Assembly: GCA_050955045.1 (NCBI GenBank)
Contig: JBPBQV010000034.1
Location: forward strand, 30,594-94,593
Length of the DNA stretch: 64,000 nt
Origin: Mucilaginibacter_A sp050955045
GTDB taxonomy: Bacteria; Bacteroidota; Bacteroidia; Sphingobacteriales; Sphingobacteriaceae
Direction of reading: 5' to 3'
A program made the position numbers and the translations under genes. The notes below the pieces were generated by a model. It saw nothing but the letters and a program-made list of their open reading frames with translations. It did not search any database and was not told where the DNA came from. Positions 48,900 to 58,606 of this stretch are shown piece by piece. Numbering within the stretch: position 1 is the first letter of the stretch; each line of letters opens with the position of its first letter.

Positions 48900-49883
48900 T
48901 TATTTTTTAACGTACATTACTTCTTTTACTGCCTTAACTACACGATCAGGATTTGGTAAATATTCCTGAATTAAAGTTGGTGCGTAAGGCAAAGGAACGT
49001 CTCCACCAGTGATGCGCAAAATAGGCGCATCTAAATAATCAAACGCATCTTTTTGTACTTTAAACGCAATTTCTGTAGCAATAGAACCTAAAGGCCAGCT
49101 TTCTTCTACAAGTACCAAACGGTTTGTTTTTTTAACGGATTCTAAAATACAAGGATAATCAATCGGACGAACAGTACGTAAATCAATTATTTCGGCATTA
49201 ATTCCTTCTTTTTCCAATTCGGTGGCAGCAGCCATAACCACTTTCATAATTTTGCCAAAACCTACCAGCGTAACATCAGTTCCTTCTTTTACTACTTTGG
49301 CTTTACCAATTTCTATGTAATAAGTTTCTTCCGGAACTTCGCCTTTATCGCCATACATCAATTCTGATTCCATAAAAATAACCGGATCAGGATCAATAAT
49401 AGCTGATTTTAACAAGCCTTTTGCATCAGCCGGATTAGATGGAACAACCACTTTTAAACCCGGACAGTTGGCATACCAGTTTTCGAAACACTGACTGTGC
49501 TGAGAACTTAACATACCTGCATTACCGGTTGGGCCGCGAAAAACAACTGGCGAAGAAAACTGTCCGCCGCTCATCGACATTAATTTTGCAGCACCGTTGA
49601 TAATCTGATCAATTGCAACCAGCGAAAAGTTAAACGTCATGAACTCTACAATCGGCTTTAAACCATTCATAGATGCACCAATAGCAATTCCGGCAAAACC
49701 TAATTCAGAGATCGGTGTATCAATTACACGTTTTGCACCAAACTCATCCAGCATTCCCTGGCTAACTTTGTATGCACCATTGTATTCGGCAACTTCTTCA
49801 CCCATTAAAAAAATAGTGTCGTCATTGCGCATTTCCTCGTTCATCGCTTCCCGAAGCGCTTCTCTGAACTGTATTTCTCTCAT
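48900..49883 (-). CDS. pdhB: pyruvate dehydrogenase E1 component, beta subunit
   Basis: A 327-residue E1 beta subunit that completes the thiamine-diphosphate active site with E1 alpha. Signatures: REIQFREALREAMNEEMRND, FLMGEEVAEYNGAYKVSQG, DTPISELGFAGIAIGAS, FRGPTGNAGMLSSQHSQ and the C-terminal domain with IEIGKAKVVKEGTDVTLVGF and LVEESWPLGSIA. The frame opens further upstream at 49943, but ATG 49883 (MREIQFREAL) is the conserved start. It is separated from pdhA-pdhC by 20 kb and lies on the opposite strand. Confidence 0.97.
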   Translation of the reverse strand: MREIQFREALREAMNEEMRNDDTIFLMGEEVAEYNGAYKVSQGMLDEFGAKRVIDTPISELGFAGIAIGASMNGLKPIVEFMTFNFSLVAIDQIINGAAKLMSMSGGQFSSPVVFRGPTGNAGMLSSQHSQCFENWYANCPGLKVVVPSNPADAKGLLKSAIIDPDPVIFMESELMYGDKGEVPEETYYIEIGKAKVVKEGTDVTLVGFGKIMKVVMAAATELEKEGINAEIIDLRTVRPIDYPCILESVKKTNRLVLVEESWPLGSIATEIAFKVQKDAFDYLDAPILRITGGDVPLPYAPTLIQEYLPNPDRVVKAVKEVMYVKK

Positions 49884-49978
49884 TCTATGTAAATTCAAGT
49901 ATTTTTTCGAACGCAAATATAAACAGTAAAGTGTGATTTGCAACCGCAGTTTTGGGTTGAAAAAAGGAATTTTATGCC

Positions 49979-49993
49979 GATAAAAGAAGCATC
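49979..49993 (+). repeat. dispersed repeat, GA type, perfect 15-mer
   Basis: GCCGATAAAAGAAGCATCC, in the spacer between the GH3 enzyme and pdhB. Confidence 0.85.
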
Positions 49994-50015
49994 CATTTTA
50001 CAGCTGATTTTTATT

Positions 50016-51734
50016 TTAGCGGGAAACAATTCCCATTCCATAAACAAAATCTGCATTGATTTTTATTGGAAGCGTACCAATCGGCTGCATTTGCTTACTA
50101 ATTACTTTTACAGCCGATTGTTGCATTTCCAAACTATTTTGATAACCGGCAATTAAAGCGCGGCTTCTCTCAAGCCCCACAATGGTAGCAATCGTATATG
50201 GATTTGCAAAAACAGCGACCAGACTATTGTTTAAAAGGGCTACGTTGCTGGTAAAATCTTTCAGGTTATTGCTGTAATCTAATTTGTTATACGGCCTTGC
50301 ACGCGTATCAAAAACACCAACTAATACCTGATCGAACGTTTTAAGCTGCGCCAGCAATTGATTCAACTCTTCTGCTGATGCTGTTTTTGAAGCAAAAAAA
50401 ACGTTGTTATTAGCAAACCATCTTTGCAAGCCCAATTGGTAAGGCGTAATTTTATCTGTGCCGATAGCAAGTAAAGCCGTTTTACGAACAAAATTTAAAC
50501 GCGAAATCATGGTATCGCCTTTTAACAGCGTAACCGCCGCATCTGTTAATTGCTGATTCAGGTTTTTAGCTGATTCTGAATTGAGATCAGCATATAAATT
50601 ATTTTCCTGAATTTCCTGCGGATGATTTAGCCCGACAGCATATTTGGCAGCCAATACTTTTTTTACCTTACTAAAAAATTCTTTTTTGTTGATGATTCCT
50701 TGATGAATTGCTTTTTTTATTGCAGCAACTGCTCGAACAGAGTTTTCAGTTAATTCTAAAATATCGTTTCCGGCATTCAGCGCTAAAACATCTGCCTGAG
50801 AATCTGGAAAATATTTGATTACGCCTTTCATTTCCATTGCATCAGAAACAATCAATCCTTTAAAACCTAGCTGATCTTTTAAAACATCAGTTACAATTGG
50901 CCGGGAAAGCGTGGAAGGCAAATGCGCCGTAGTATCCAGCGACGGAATGTTCATGTGCGCAACCATTATTCCTGTAATTCCGGCTTTGGTTGCTTCCTTA
51001 AACGGATACATTTCCAAGGTATCCAAACGTTCTTTGCTAAATGGCAACAGTGGCAAATCAAAGTGCGAATCTACATCAGTATCGCCATGGCCGGGAAAAT
51101 GTTTTGCGGTGGTGAGAATGCCGCCGTTTTGCATTCCCTGCATATAAGCAATGCCTTTTTTAGCCACATTAATTTTATTATCTCCGAAGGAACGAAAACC
51201 GATGACCGGATTATTTGGATTATTATTGACATCCATATCCGGCGCAAAATTCATCTGCATTCCCAGTCGTTTAAAATCGTGTGCTACAAACTCGCCCATT
51301 TTATAAATCAGGTTATTATCTCTGATCGCACCCAAAGTCATCTGATATGGAAAAGAAATGGTAGAATCCAGGCGCATCCCCAAACCCCACTCGCCATCCA
51401 TTGCCACCAGCAGCGGAATCCGCGATAATTTTTGATAACGATTGGTTAAAGCCGCCTGCCTGACCGGCCCGCCCTGAAAAAACACCAACCCGCCGATGTG
51501 TTCTTTTTGGATAACAACTCCTACAGAATCTTCATAAGCTTGGCCTCGGTTAGTATGCGCACGAACCATCAGCAATTGTGCCACCCGATCGTGGCGGTTT
51601 AGCTTTTTAAAAACAGAATCAATCCAATGATTTTGTTGGTTTAACTGATTGGCAGAAATTGTTTGAGAAAAGGAAGCAGTTGAAAAGCAAAGAAAAAAGC
51701 TGGTAACACAACAATATTTGGAGAAAAAAGACAT
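50016..51734 (-). CDS. glycoside hydrolase family 3 beta-N-acetylhexosaminidase (NagZ-like), exported
   Basis: A 572-residue exported GH3 enzyme. Signal peptide about 1-24 (MSFFSKYCCVTSFFLCFSTASFSQ). The NagZ-type catalytic loop KHFPGHGDTDVDSH carries the Asp/His dyad, and the nucleophile Asp is in LIVSDAMEMKGV. A C-terminal alpha/beta domain follows. It probably removes terminal GlcNAc from muropeptides or chitin-like sugars in the periplasm. The frame opens at TTG 51740, but ATG 51734 is the better start. An AC-type repeat near 50377 encodes SKTAS. It complements anmK and the NagX-like gene elsewhere in the window. Confidence 0.93.
   Translation of the reverse strand: MSFFSKYCCVTSFFLCFSTASFSQTISANQLNQQNHWIDSVFKKLNRHDRVAQLLMVRAHTNRGQAYEDSVGVVIQKEHIGGLVFFQGGPVRQAALTNRYQKLSRIPLLVAMDGEWGLGMRLDSTISFPYQMTLGAIRDNNLIYKMGEFVAHDFKRLGMQMNFAPDMDVNNNPNNPVIGFRSFGDNKINVAKKGIAYMQGMQNGGILTTAKHFPGHGDTDVDSHFDLPLLPFSKERLDTLEMYPFKEATKAGITGIMVAHMNIPSLDTTAHLPSTLSRPIVTDVLKDQLGFKGLIVSDAMEMKGVIKYFPDSQADVLALNAGNDILELTENSVRAVAAIKKAIHQGIINKKEFFSKVKKVLAAKYAVGLNHPQEIQENNLYADLNSESAKNLNQQLTDAAVTLLKGDTMISRLNFVRKTALLAIGTDKITPYQLGLQRWFANNNVFFASKTASAEELNQLLAQLKTFDQVLVGVFDTRARPYNKLDYSNNLKDFTSNVALLNNSLVAVFANPYTIATIVGLERSRALIAGYQNSLEMQQSAVKVISKQMQPIGTLPIKINADFVYGMGIVSR
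50377..50391 (-). repeat. partial dispersed repeat, AC type, inside GH3 gene
   Basis: Minus strand TTCAAAAACAGCATC; the last 12 bases match the word. Encodes KTAS. Confidence 0.4.
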
Positions 51735-51763
51735 AAACAAAAGTATAAAATGGAATTATTGAA

Positions 51764-51825
51764 TATGCTTCTTTTATCGCATAAAACTATACCGTTATCT
51801 ATTTTTAGGTGATAAAAGAAGCATC
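51764..51825. repeat. inverted pair of GA-type repeats between addB and the GH3 gene
   Basis: Copies at 51764-51778 (minus strand, GATAAAAGAAGCATA) and 51811-51825 (plus strand, perfect) with a 32-base loop. They can pair over 14 bp. The pair fills the spacer between the addB stop and the GH3 start and may end the add operon. Confidence 0.8.
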
Positions 51826-51831
51826 GGTATA

Positions 51832-54702
51832 TTATCGCTCACAAATATCTTTATACGGGCAATACTGACAAGTTTCCAAACGCGTAGTTTGCAGAAATGG
51901 AACCTGCTGATTAAACATTTCATTGATCGTATTTTGCAGATGTTCTTTAAAACCAGTTTTGGCTTCTTCCAAATCCATTGCCTGCAAAACAGTTTTGCCA
52001 GATTTAAAATGCGTGCCTTCGTTTTTCATCTTCCGCACCGCATATAAGTTTGGCTCCACGTTTGAGGTTCGTTTTACCTGCTCATAAATATATGTGTAAA
52101 ATAAAGTTTGTACGACAGCTTTGTTTTGTGCCTTGCCATCGCGCTCAAACAGCGCATCCAGCGAAGTATATTTCAGTTCATCGCTGCCGGATTTATAATC
52201 TACAATGCGCGTTTGTCCGTCTTTTTCATCCACCCGATCCAGGATGCCATACAGTTGCAGATACTTCTTTTGCCCGTTAATTTCTATCGGGAAATGATAT
52301 TTATAATCTTTTTTATTCTCCAGTTCCACGATCTGAAAAGGCGAATGAGCCAGATCAAAATCCAAAATAGAGCGCATATATTCCGCCACAATTCGTAGAA
52401 CAATCTGCTGCATACTGTTGGGTTGTTTTAGCTGCGCACGATTGTTAAAAAGAACGATTGATAAAGCCGCGCGTGCATATTCCGGCACTTCTTTTAATTT
52501 TTGGCTGATACGTTCTTCGGTGATAACGGTATCTGTTTTGATGAGATCCGCATAAAACCATTCCAAAGCCTGATGCAACGTGGAACCGATTTGATTGGCT
52601 TCCAGGTTCTCGGAAACTTCTTCCGGCTCTTTAATTTTCGCCACATAACGAAAGAAAAATTGTAGCGTACAAGCTAAATATGTGGTAAAAGTAGTAGCCG
52701 AAATATTGGTGGTTTTGAAAGGGTTTCCGTTGTAAAAAAAGCTTTCCATCGCTTTCCAGACTTTTCCTTTTTTGGGGATGATAATGACGTTGGATGATTC
52801 GATTTTCACCGGCTGCTCCTGTTGCAGATACCGGAACTGCAGCTTGCTTTCGTATTCCAGCTGGCGGATAAAACGGCTTGGTTCGGCCATTTCTGTATCT
52901 CCGCCCAAACCATTATAAACCAGCGTTACTTTTTGTGAACGTTGCAATAACCGATAAAAAAGATAAGCCGTAATGGCATCCTGATTTTCCAGAACCGGCA
53001 AACCATTGGCGCGGCGCAAACTATCCGGAATAAAACTTGGGTTCAGGCTTTTTTTCGGTAACATACCTTCATTCATGCCTAAAACAATCACTTGTTCAAA
53101 ATCCAGACAACGGCTTTCCAGCATACCCATCACCTGAATTCCGCGCAACGGTTCGCCTTCCAGCGGAACGGCAAGCGCAGCCAGCGTTTTGCGGATCAGC
53201 GAAAAAACCAGCGATAAACCAAGCAAAGGCGCATATGCTTCCAGGTTATCATGCAGCAAATTGAGCTTTTTACAGGCTTCCAAAATCAGGTTGGCCTCCA
53301 GTTCGTTCAGCTGGTTCTGGCGTTGCCGCTGCTCTAAAACGGCTGTCAGCATCAAATAAAGTGCATCAATCGTTTGCAAGCCGTTGTGCCGCGAGGTGAA
53401 AAAGTTTGGTGCAAGTGAAGAAATCAAATGCAGCGAAGTCAGCGGCACTTCTACCCACTGGTTTTGCAGCAGTATTTTTTGCAGCGGTTCGCGCTCCGCA
53501 GCAGAAACGCCGGAAAGCGGATGCGATAAAAAGGCCAGCACATCGCGGTAATAAACCGTGTGTTTTTGCTGTTTGTTGATTTGTTCCTGAATGCCGAGCC
53601 AAAGCTCCACCAAACCAAAAAGCGGCGATTGCAGAATTGGGTAACCCATCGTTACGTTCACAATTCCGGCGTTGTCCGGCAAGGTTTGCAGCACCGGAAT
53701 CAGCAGGCTTTCATCTGCTAAAATAATGGCAATACGTTCAGGATTTTCGGTTTCAGCAGCCAATCCTTCAAAATCCAGATGCGTGGCCAGCACTTTTGCC
53801 TGCGTGGTGTGGCCTTGCGTACGGATCACTTCTACCGTGCTGTTTTTATCGGCTAAATTTCGGTGCTGGCCGTACGCGTTGATCAAACCGGTCCGGTTCA
53901 GGTTTCTGCGGAGAAAATTGCCGGCTTCTTCCAGCTCATCTTTCAGGTAATAATCATCCGCATCAAAATAAAACAAAGCCAAACTCTGCTCCTGCCATTG
54001 TTTAAACAGCTTTTCTTCTGCTTTGCTCAAGGCGTTAAAACCGATGAAAACCAGCTTTTTATACTCGAAAATAAAGCCTGACTGGTCCGCTTTATTTTCT
54101 GCTAAACGGCGATAGGTTTGCGCAACCGTTGTCATGCCTTCCTGCTGCAAATGCTGATGGAAATTTTGGTACAACGCAGGCATCCGTTTCCATAATTCCA
54201 CAAATTTTTGCTGATACGTGCGTTGTTTATCGGCAGAAAATGATGACCAGAAACGCTCCAGAAACGCCTGCTGTTCTTCTGTAAAATCATCAAACTGCTG
54301 CTGGATCACGGCAATATCTTCCAAAGCCATAAACAGTTTTGCAGCATCAACCAGATCATAATCTACTTCGCTGAAATCACCTAAAATAATTCCGGCCATC
54401 GGAAAAAACTGGTCGGGCGTTAAACCAGTTTTTCCTTCGGAAATAAGCAATTTATTAAATTCCTGGTGCAGGATAAAAAACTGTTTCAGCTGATCGGCCA
54501 CCACCAGTTCGGTAGAAGCCGCAAAAAACTTTTGTATGGTAAAAAAAGCCGGGCTCCAGGTAGAATGGCCCAGCAATTTGCCCAGGTGCATTTTTAAAAA
54601 TGCTTCCGGCCGTTTATTGTTAAAAATGATGGCCACGTCTTTCAAATCATCACCAAAACGGGCGATCAAATCGGCAGCAACATCATGTAGAAAAGGATTC
54701 AT
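51832..54702 (-). CDS. addB: AddB-like nuclease/inactive helicase subunit of the AddAB recombination complex
   Basis: A 956-residue subunit of the double-strand-break resection machine. The N-terminal helicase-like region lacks a proper Walker A motif, as in other AddB proteins of Bacteroidota. The C-terminal PD-(D/E)xK nuclease (about 690-956) has QTRIVDYKSGSDE with the Asp and Lys, and four cysteines (one in LACTLQFFFRY, three in CQYCPYKDICER) that build the iron-sulfur staple. It is the third gene of addA-GNAT-addB, starting 9 bp after the acetyltransferase stop. Repeat copies are in the frame at 52260 and 53836. Confidence 0.92.
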   Translation of the reverse strand: MNPFLHDVAADLIARFGDDLKDVAIIFNNKRPEAFLKMHLGKLLGHSTWSPAFFTIQKFFAASTELVVADQLKQFFILHQEFNKLLISEGKTGLTPDQFFPMAGIILGDFSEVDYDLVDAAKLFMALEDIAVIQQQFDDFTEEQQAFLERFWSSFSADKQRTYQQKFVELWKRMPALYQNFHQHLQQEGMTTVAQTYRRLAENKADQSGFIFEYKKLVFIGFNALSKAEEKLFKQWQEQSLALFYFDADDYYLKDELEEAGNFLRRNLNRTGLINAYGQHRNLADKNSTVEVIRTQGHTTQAKVLATHLDFEGLAAETENPERIAIILADESLLIPVLQTLPDNAGIVNVTMGYPILQSPLFGLVELWLGIQEQINKQQKHTVYYRDVLAFLSHPLSGVSAAEREPLQKILLQNQWVEVPLTSLHLISSLAPNFFTSRHNGLQTIDALYLMLTAVLEQRQRQNQLNELEANLILEACKKLNLLHDNLEAYAPLLGLSLVFSLIRKTLAALAVPLEGEPLRGIQVMGMLESRCLDFEQVIVLGMNEGMLPKKSLNPSFIPDSLRRANGLPVLENQDAITAYLFYRLLQRSQKVTLVYNGLGGDTEMAEPSRFIRQLEYESKLQFRYLQQEQPVKIESSNVIIIPKKGKVWKAMESFFYNGNPFKTTNISATTFTTYLACTLQFFFRYVAKIKEPEEVSENLEANQIGSTLHQALEWFYADLIKTDTVITEERISQKLKEVPEYARAALSIVLFNNRAQLKQPNSMQQIVLRIVAEYMRSILDFDLAHSPFQIVELENKKDYKYHFPIEINGQKKYLQLYGILDRVDEKDGQTRIVDYKSGSDELKYTSLDALFERDGKAQNKAVVQTLFYTYIYEQVKRTSNVEPNLYAVRKMKNEGTHFKSGKTVLQAMDLEEAKTGFKEHLQNTINEMFNQQVPFLQTTRLETCQYCPYKDICER
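52260..52274 (-). repeat. dispersed repeat variant inside addB
   Basis: Minus strand GGCAAAAGAAGTATC; two changes from the core. Encodes QKKYL. Confidence 0.35.
53836..53850 (-). repeat. dispersed repeat, AC type, inside addB
   Basis: Minus strand CCGATAAAAACAGCACG; 11 of 12 core bases plus CCG extension, encoding DKNST. Confidence 0.6.
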
Positions 54703-54711
54703 GTTGATCGT

Positions 54712-55200
54712 TTAATTAAAATTGTAAGCCATTTTATGCAGCACATAATTTTGCTGCTGATGACTTACTTCCCAGGGTTGTCCGGGCAGAAACTGAAAGC
54801 CGATTTTCTGATAGCATCGAATAGCAGCCGTATTTCCTTCCAGCACAAATAATTCTACGGTTTTGGTTTGAAAATTTTTCTGGCATTCTGCCAATAAAAG
54901 GTGGATAAAAGCAGTACCGTAACCTTTTCCACGATCAGCTGGATTACCAATCAATAATCTTCCCAAACGCGGCGTGTTGTTTTCCTGCGGAATGATTTCA
55001 CCAAAAGCAAAAGCTTCGTTTGCAGTATTCAATCCGATATAAAAACTGCGGTCGGGATTCCGCTGCTGGTAATCTACAATCTGATTTTCTGTGATCGGAT
55101 AGGAAAATTCTGTTCCGGCAAATTGAAAAAGAAGATCAGGATTGGTAATCCATTTACTTAAAAAATTAAAGTAAACAGGTGAATATTGTGTTAGCCTCAT
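54712..55200 (-). CDS. GNAT-family N-acetyltransferase inside the add operon
   Basis: A 162-residue acetyl-CoA-dependent transferase of the RimJ/RimL type: FYIGLNTANEAFAFGEI, then LGRLLIGNPADRGKGYGTAF with the Q/RxxGxG/A acetyl-CoA loop (DRGKGYG), and the C-terminal VLEGNTAAIRCYQKIGFQF. The ATG at 55200 overlaps the addA stop by 4 bases and the stop lies 9 bp before addB, so it is translated with both. A protein or small-molecule target is not evident. The upstream frame to 55242 overlaps addA further and I do not favour it. Confidence 0.87.
   Translation of the reverse strand: MRLTQYSPVYFNFLSKWITNPDLLFQFAGTEFSYPITENQIVDYQQRNPDRSFYIGLNTANEAFAFGEIIPQENNTPRLGRLLIGNPADRGKGYGTAFIHLLLAECQKNFQTKTVELFVLEGNTAAIRCYQKIGFQFLPGQPWEVSHQQQNYVLHKMAYNFN
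54904..54918 (+). repeat. dispersed repeat variant, GC type, inside GNAT gene
   Basis: GATAAAAGCAGTACC; GC form with T-for-C and a final change. Overlaps the conserved acetyl-CoA-loop region, so a chance match is possible. Confidence 0.35.
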
Positions 55201-58200
55201 ACCTCCACCAATTCCTCCAAAAATCCATAATACAAATAGCATTTTACATTTTGATAACCCATATTCTGCAGTAATTTGGCATACGTATGAACCTGCGTTC
55301 TATGCTCCGGCCGTTGTGAGGCGGTAAATTTAAAATCGAGAATTAATACTTCTTCCTCTCCAATCAATAATTTATCGGGACGATAACTTTCGCCTGCTGT
55401 ATTGATAATCGTTTGTTCGGATAAATTCTGATAACTTTTATCCAGCAACGCTTTCAGTTTCACATTTTCCAGCACGCTTTGCGCGTATCGCCTGATTTCT
55501 ACTTTTTCGCCCTGCCGCATCAAACCTTCCTGCTGCATTTCTTCGAGCACTTTGGGCAGTTTTTTAAAATCCATCGTTCTGGACAATAATTCGTGCAAAA
55601 TGATGCCTTTATGCTGCGCAGCATCTCCGCTCAGCAAATCTAGCTTGTCCCACACTTTTTTACTTTCCAAAGCTTTTTCCAGGCGGCGAGACATAGGGTA
55701 ATCCTGCATTTCAATTTTTTCTTCTGCGGATGTTTTTTGCGCGGATTCGGCCACCGGTTCATCCAGCCAGAAACCGGTTTCATCTGGTGTCGCAGCCAGG
55801 CCGTCAACTGGTTTTTTTAATGCTTCCAGAAGCAGATCACCGGCAATGCTTGTTTTAGCTTCATTTTTTCCTTGTCCGGGCGCAGTGATGTATAAATGAT
55901 TGCGTGTTCGTGTTGCAGCCACATAAAGCATATTGAGTGAATCGGTAAAATTGAACAGCAGTTCTTCAAAATAAGCTTTGGAAAAAGACGACCGGCCTAA
56001 AGATTTCTTATAATTTACCGGAACCGACTGTAGCATTTGGTAAGGCGTTTCTTCGGTATCTACCCAAAAAATACTGTTCACCATGCCATCCAGATCCCAA
56101 CTGCAAAACGGAATCATCACCACATCAAACGCAAGTCCTTTAGATTTATGAATCGTCATTACCTGCACCGCATCAGTCTGACTTCCGGATGGCAGCGCTT
56201 TATTTTGTCCTTCTTCTCCCCACCAATCTAAAAACCGTGTGATGCCCAATTCGCCTTGCGCCGTAAATTTGGCAACCATATCGCGGAAGGCAAATAAATA
56301 TGCTAAATGTTCTGCCTTTTTTTCCAGGCTAAAAGAAGCAATCAGTTGCTCTATCAGTTCGTTTAAAGGCAATTGCTGCCAAGTATAAAAATGCTCGCAT
56401 AAATCGTTAGGCAACAATGGTTTTAAGTTGATAACAGCCGTATCGTTTAACTTCGTCCAGGCATCTGCAGGAACTCTTTTTTGCAATTGCTTGTGATAAA
56501 GCTGCACACACAAACCTTTGTACAAAGCGGATTGCTCTTGCGGCGCAACCATCAACTCTAATGTGCTGACTAACAGTTTAATTGCCGAATTATTGATGAT
56601 CAGCAACGCTTCTCCCGAAAGCACTTCGTAAGGTTTAAATGGTTCACTGCCGGTAACCAATCTTCTAAGCTGCTGATCTGCCATTAAATGCCCGATCACA
56701 TCTCTTGCTTCGCGATTGCTTCTTACCAGAATACAAATTTGCCCGGCCTGATATCTGCCCGAACTAATCCATTTATTTAACGTTTCGGATAAATTTTGCA
56801 GCGCCTGCTCGCGCACTTTTGCCGGACGGAAAGCATTATTTTCTACCGGTAAAAACAGCACTTCTACAGAACCGCCGGGCAATGTAGATTTTGCTTTTAA
56901 CTGGAAACTGTGCTGATAAGCATCAGTAATAATGCGATCGAGCTGACTTTCCTTCCACCAGGAATCAAATAGTTCCTCGCCGCCATCTTCCAATACTTTT
57001 TGGTTGATAAGGTTTTGAAGGATTTGCGGAATTTCTTTAAACAGATGATTGTTAAAATCGATGATATTGGCTGCGCTGCGGTAATTTTCTTCCAGTGATT
57101 GATCGGTTACGTTATGGCCACCAATATCAGTTCGAGCCTGGTTTAACAAAATGCGCCAGTCGCCATTGCGCCAGCGGTAAATAGATTGTTTTACATCGCC
57201 AACAATCAAATTATCGATCATTTTTCCGTTGGCTTCGCCGATGGTATTTTTCAGCAGCGGCAAAAAGTTGTCCCACTGAAAAGAAGACGTATCCTGAAAC
57301 TCATCAAACAGGAAATTTTTGTAACGATTTCCCATTTTTTCCCAGATAAAAGAAGGGTTATCGCCATGATCTTCCGTAATTCCTTTTAATAAAAACTGGG
57401 CATCGCTGATGAGCAACGTTTGATTTTCGTCGCGGTAATCTTTGAGCAAACCGGCCATTTCTTGCATCAAACGCAAATAATACAAATTGGCATCAATGGC
57501 TTTTGCCATTTCGTAACGGCCCGTTTCGGCTTCAAAAAAATCCTGTAAGCTTAATAAAACCGGATTGAGCTGTTTGTAAAGCGAGGCAACAGCGGCCGTT
57601 AAATTGCCGCCTTTCTGGTATTCTTCCGGCTGATCGATTAACTTTTTTAGTGCCTTAAAAGCAGCATGATCGCCGGCTGCTAATTTGGATAATTGTGCGA
57701 CCGGACTTCTGGATTTTCCTTTCAGTTCATCCGCTTGTACGCCGGATTTCTGCCAGCTTTCCAACGCTTGATTTGCCATCTCCGCAAAACCTTCTTCAAA
57801 ATAAGTAACAATGCCGCGTGTTAAAAGCCGCAGATCTTTAAATAAAACTTCCGGGTCGAATTGCTTTAACGCGTTTTCAAAAGGCTGGTAACGTTCTTTA
57901 AAAATTTCGCTCGTTAAATCCAGTAGTTCGCGACGGTAATTCCAGCTTTTGTTATCCTGGATGCGGTCCATCGCCAAATCGATAATCCAGTGCAGCAGTT
58001 TCGGGTTTTCGTCCAGCCGTTCGTTCAGTTTATCAGCCAAAGCTTTTTTAACTTTTTCCTGGTTCATTTCCAGTTTATAACCGGCATCTAAACCCAATTC
58101 AAACGTAAAACTTCGGATGACTTGCTGCACAAAACCATCAATCGTGTTGATGGCGAAACGACTGTAATCGTGCAAAATTCGCCGGTAAATTTGATGCGCC

Positions 58201-58490
58201 CGCTCCTGCAGCTGATTTGGATTGAGCATTGGATGCGCTGCTAAAATCATTTGCCTGAAAACAGCAACTTTTTCTTCACCTAAAGCTAAAGAACGCAGCA
58301 CGCTTAAAATGCGACTTTTCATTTCTTCCGTTGCTTTGTTGGTAAAAGTTACGGCCAGCACTTCTCGGTATTTCAACTCATTATCAAACAGAAGCGTTAA
58401 ATAATGCGCCGTTAAGCTAAATGTTTTGCCAGAACCGGCCGAAGCCTGTAAAATTTTAAGCGGTTTATTTAGAGCTGGATTTATATTCAC
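55197..58490 (-). CDS. addA: AddA-like UvrD-family helicase/nuclease
   Basis: A 1097-residue superfamily 1 helicase-nuclease that unwinds and trims DNA ends for RecA loading. Walker A LQASAGSGKTFSLT (about 14-27), motif Ia VTFTNKATEEMKSRIL, motif II DEFQDTSSFQW, motif IV DNLIVGDVKQSIYRWRNGD, late motifs VMTIHKSKGLAFDVVMIPF and LYVAATRTRNHLY. The C-terminal nuclease has EEVLILDFKF. The start codon is GTG at 58490; no in-frame ATG is found nearby. Co-transcribed with the GNAT and addB genes. Confidence 0.95.
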   Translation of the reverse strand: MNINPALNKPLKILQASAGSGKTFSLTAHYLTLLFDNELKYREVLAVTFTNKATEEMKSRILSVLRSLALGEEKVAVFRQMILAAHPMLNPNQLQERAHQIYRRILHDYSRFAINTIDGFVQQVIRSFTFELGLDAGYKLEMNQEKVKKALADKLNERLDENPKLLHWIIDLAMDRIQDNKSWNYRRELLDLTSEIFKERYQPFENALKQFDPEVLFKDLRLLTRGIVTYFEEGFAEMANQALESWQKSGVQADELKGKSRSPVAQLSKLAAGDHAAFKALKKLIDQPEEYQKGGNLTAAVASLYKQLNPVLLSLQDFFEAETGRYEMAKAIDANLYYLRLMQEMAGLLKDYRDENQTLLISDAQFLLKGITEDHGDNPSFIWEKMGNRYKNFLFDEFQDTSSFQWDNFLPLLKNTIGEANGKMIDNLIVGDVKQSIYRWRNGDWRILLNQARTDIGGHNVTDQSLEENYRSAANIIDFNNHLFKEIPQILQNLINQKVLEDGGEELFDSWWKESQLDRIITDAYQHSFQLKAKSTLPGGSVEVLFLPVENNAFRPAKVREQALQNLSETLNKWISSGRYQAGQICILVRSNREARDVIGHLMADQQLRRLVTGSEPFKPYEVLSGEALLIINNSAIKLLVSTLELMVAPQEQSALYKGLCVQLYHKQLQKRVPADAWTKLNDTAVINLKPLLPNDLCEHFYTWQQLPLNELIEQLIASFSLEKKAEHLAYLFAFRDMVAKFTAQGELGITRFLDWWGEEGQNKALPSGSQTDAVQVMTIHKSKGLAFDVVMIPFCSWDLDGMVNSIFWVDTEETPYQMLQSVPVNYKKSLGRSSFSKAYFEELLFNFTDSLNMLYVAATRTRNHLYITAPGQGKNEAKTSIAGDLLLEALKKPVDGLAATPDETGFWLDEPVAESAQKTSAEEKIEMQDYPMSRRLEKALESKKVWDKLDLLSGDAAQHKGIILHELLSRTMDFKKLPKVLEEMQQEGLMRQGEKVEIRRYAQSVLENVKLKALLDKSYQNLSEQTIINTAGESYRPDKLLIGEEEVLILDFKFTASQRPEHRTQVHTYAKLLQNMGYQNVKCYLYYGFLEELVEV
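56328..56342 (+). repeat. dispersed repeat, GA variant, inside addA
   Basis: GCTAAAAGAAGCAAT; 11 of 12 core bases, antisense, encoding IASFS. Confidence 0.45.
56848..56862 (+). repeat. dispersed repeat, AC variant, inside addA
   Basis: GGTAAAAACAGCACT; 11 of 12 core bases, antisense, encoding VLFLP. Confidence 0.45.
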
Positions 58491-58543
58491 TATGCTATAA
58501 TAAGCATTTTTCTGAAATTCCTGCTATAAATAATAGCATTTTT

Positions 58544-58558
58544 GATGCTTCTTTTACC
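58544..58558 (-). repeat. dispersed repeat, GA type, upstream of addA
   Basis: Minus strand GGTAAAAGAAGCATC; exact 12-mer core, 54 bases upstream of the addA GTG. Confidence 0.8.
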
Positions 58559-58606
58559 GCCTAAAAAATGGTATATGTTGTAATGATTACTGGTTGAAAC
58601 AAATGC

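Noticed and set aside
48910..48926. TTACTTCTTTTACTG near the end of pdhB, and a similar word near 49251
   Set aside because: Only the central TTCTTTTA is shared; both ends of the word are missing and the coding sequence (VKEV) explains it.
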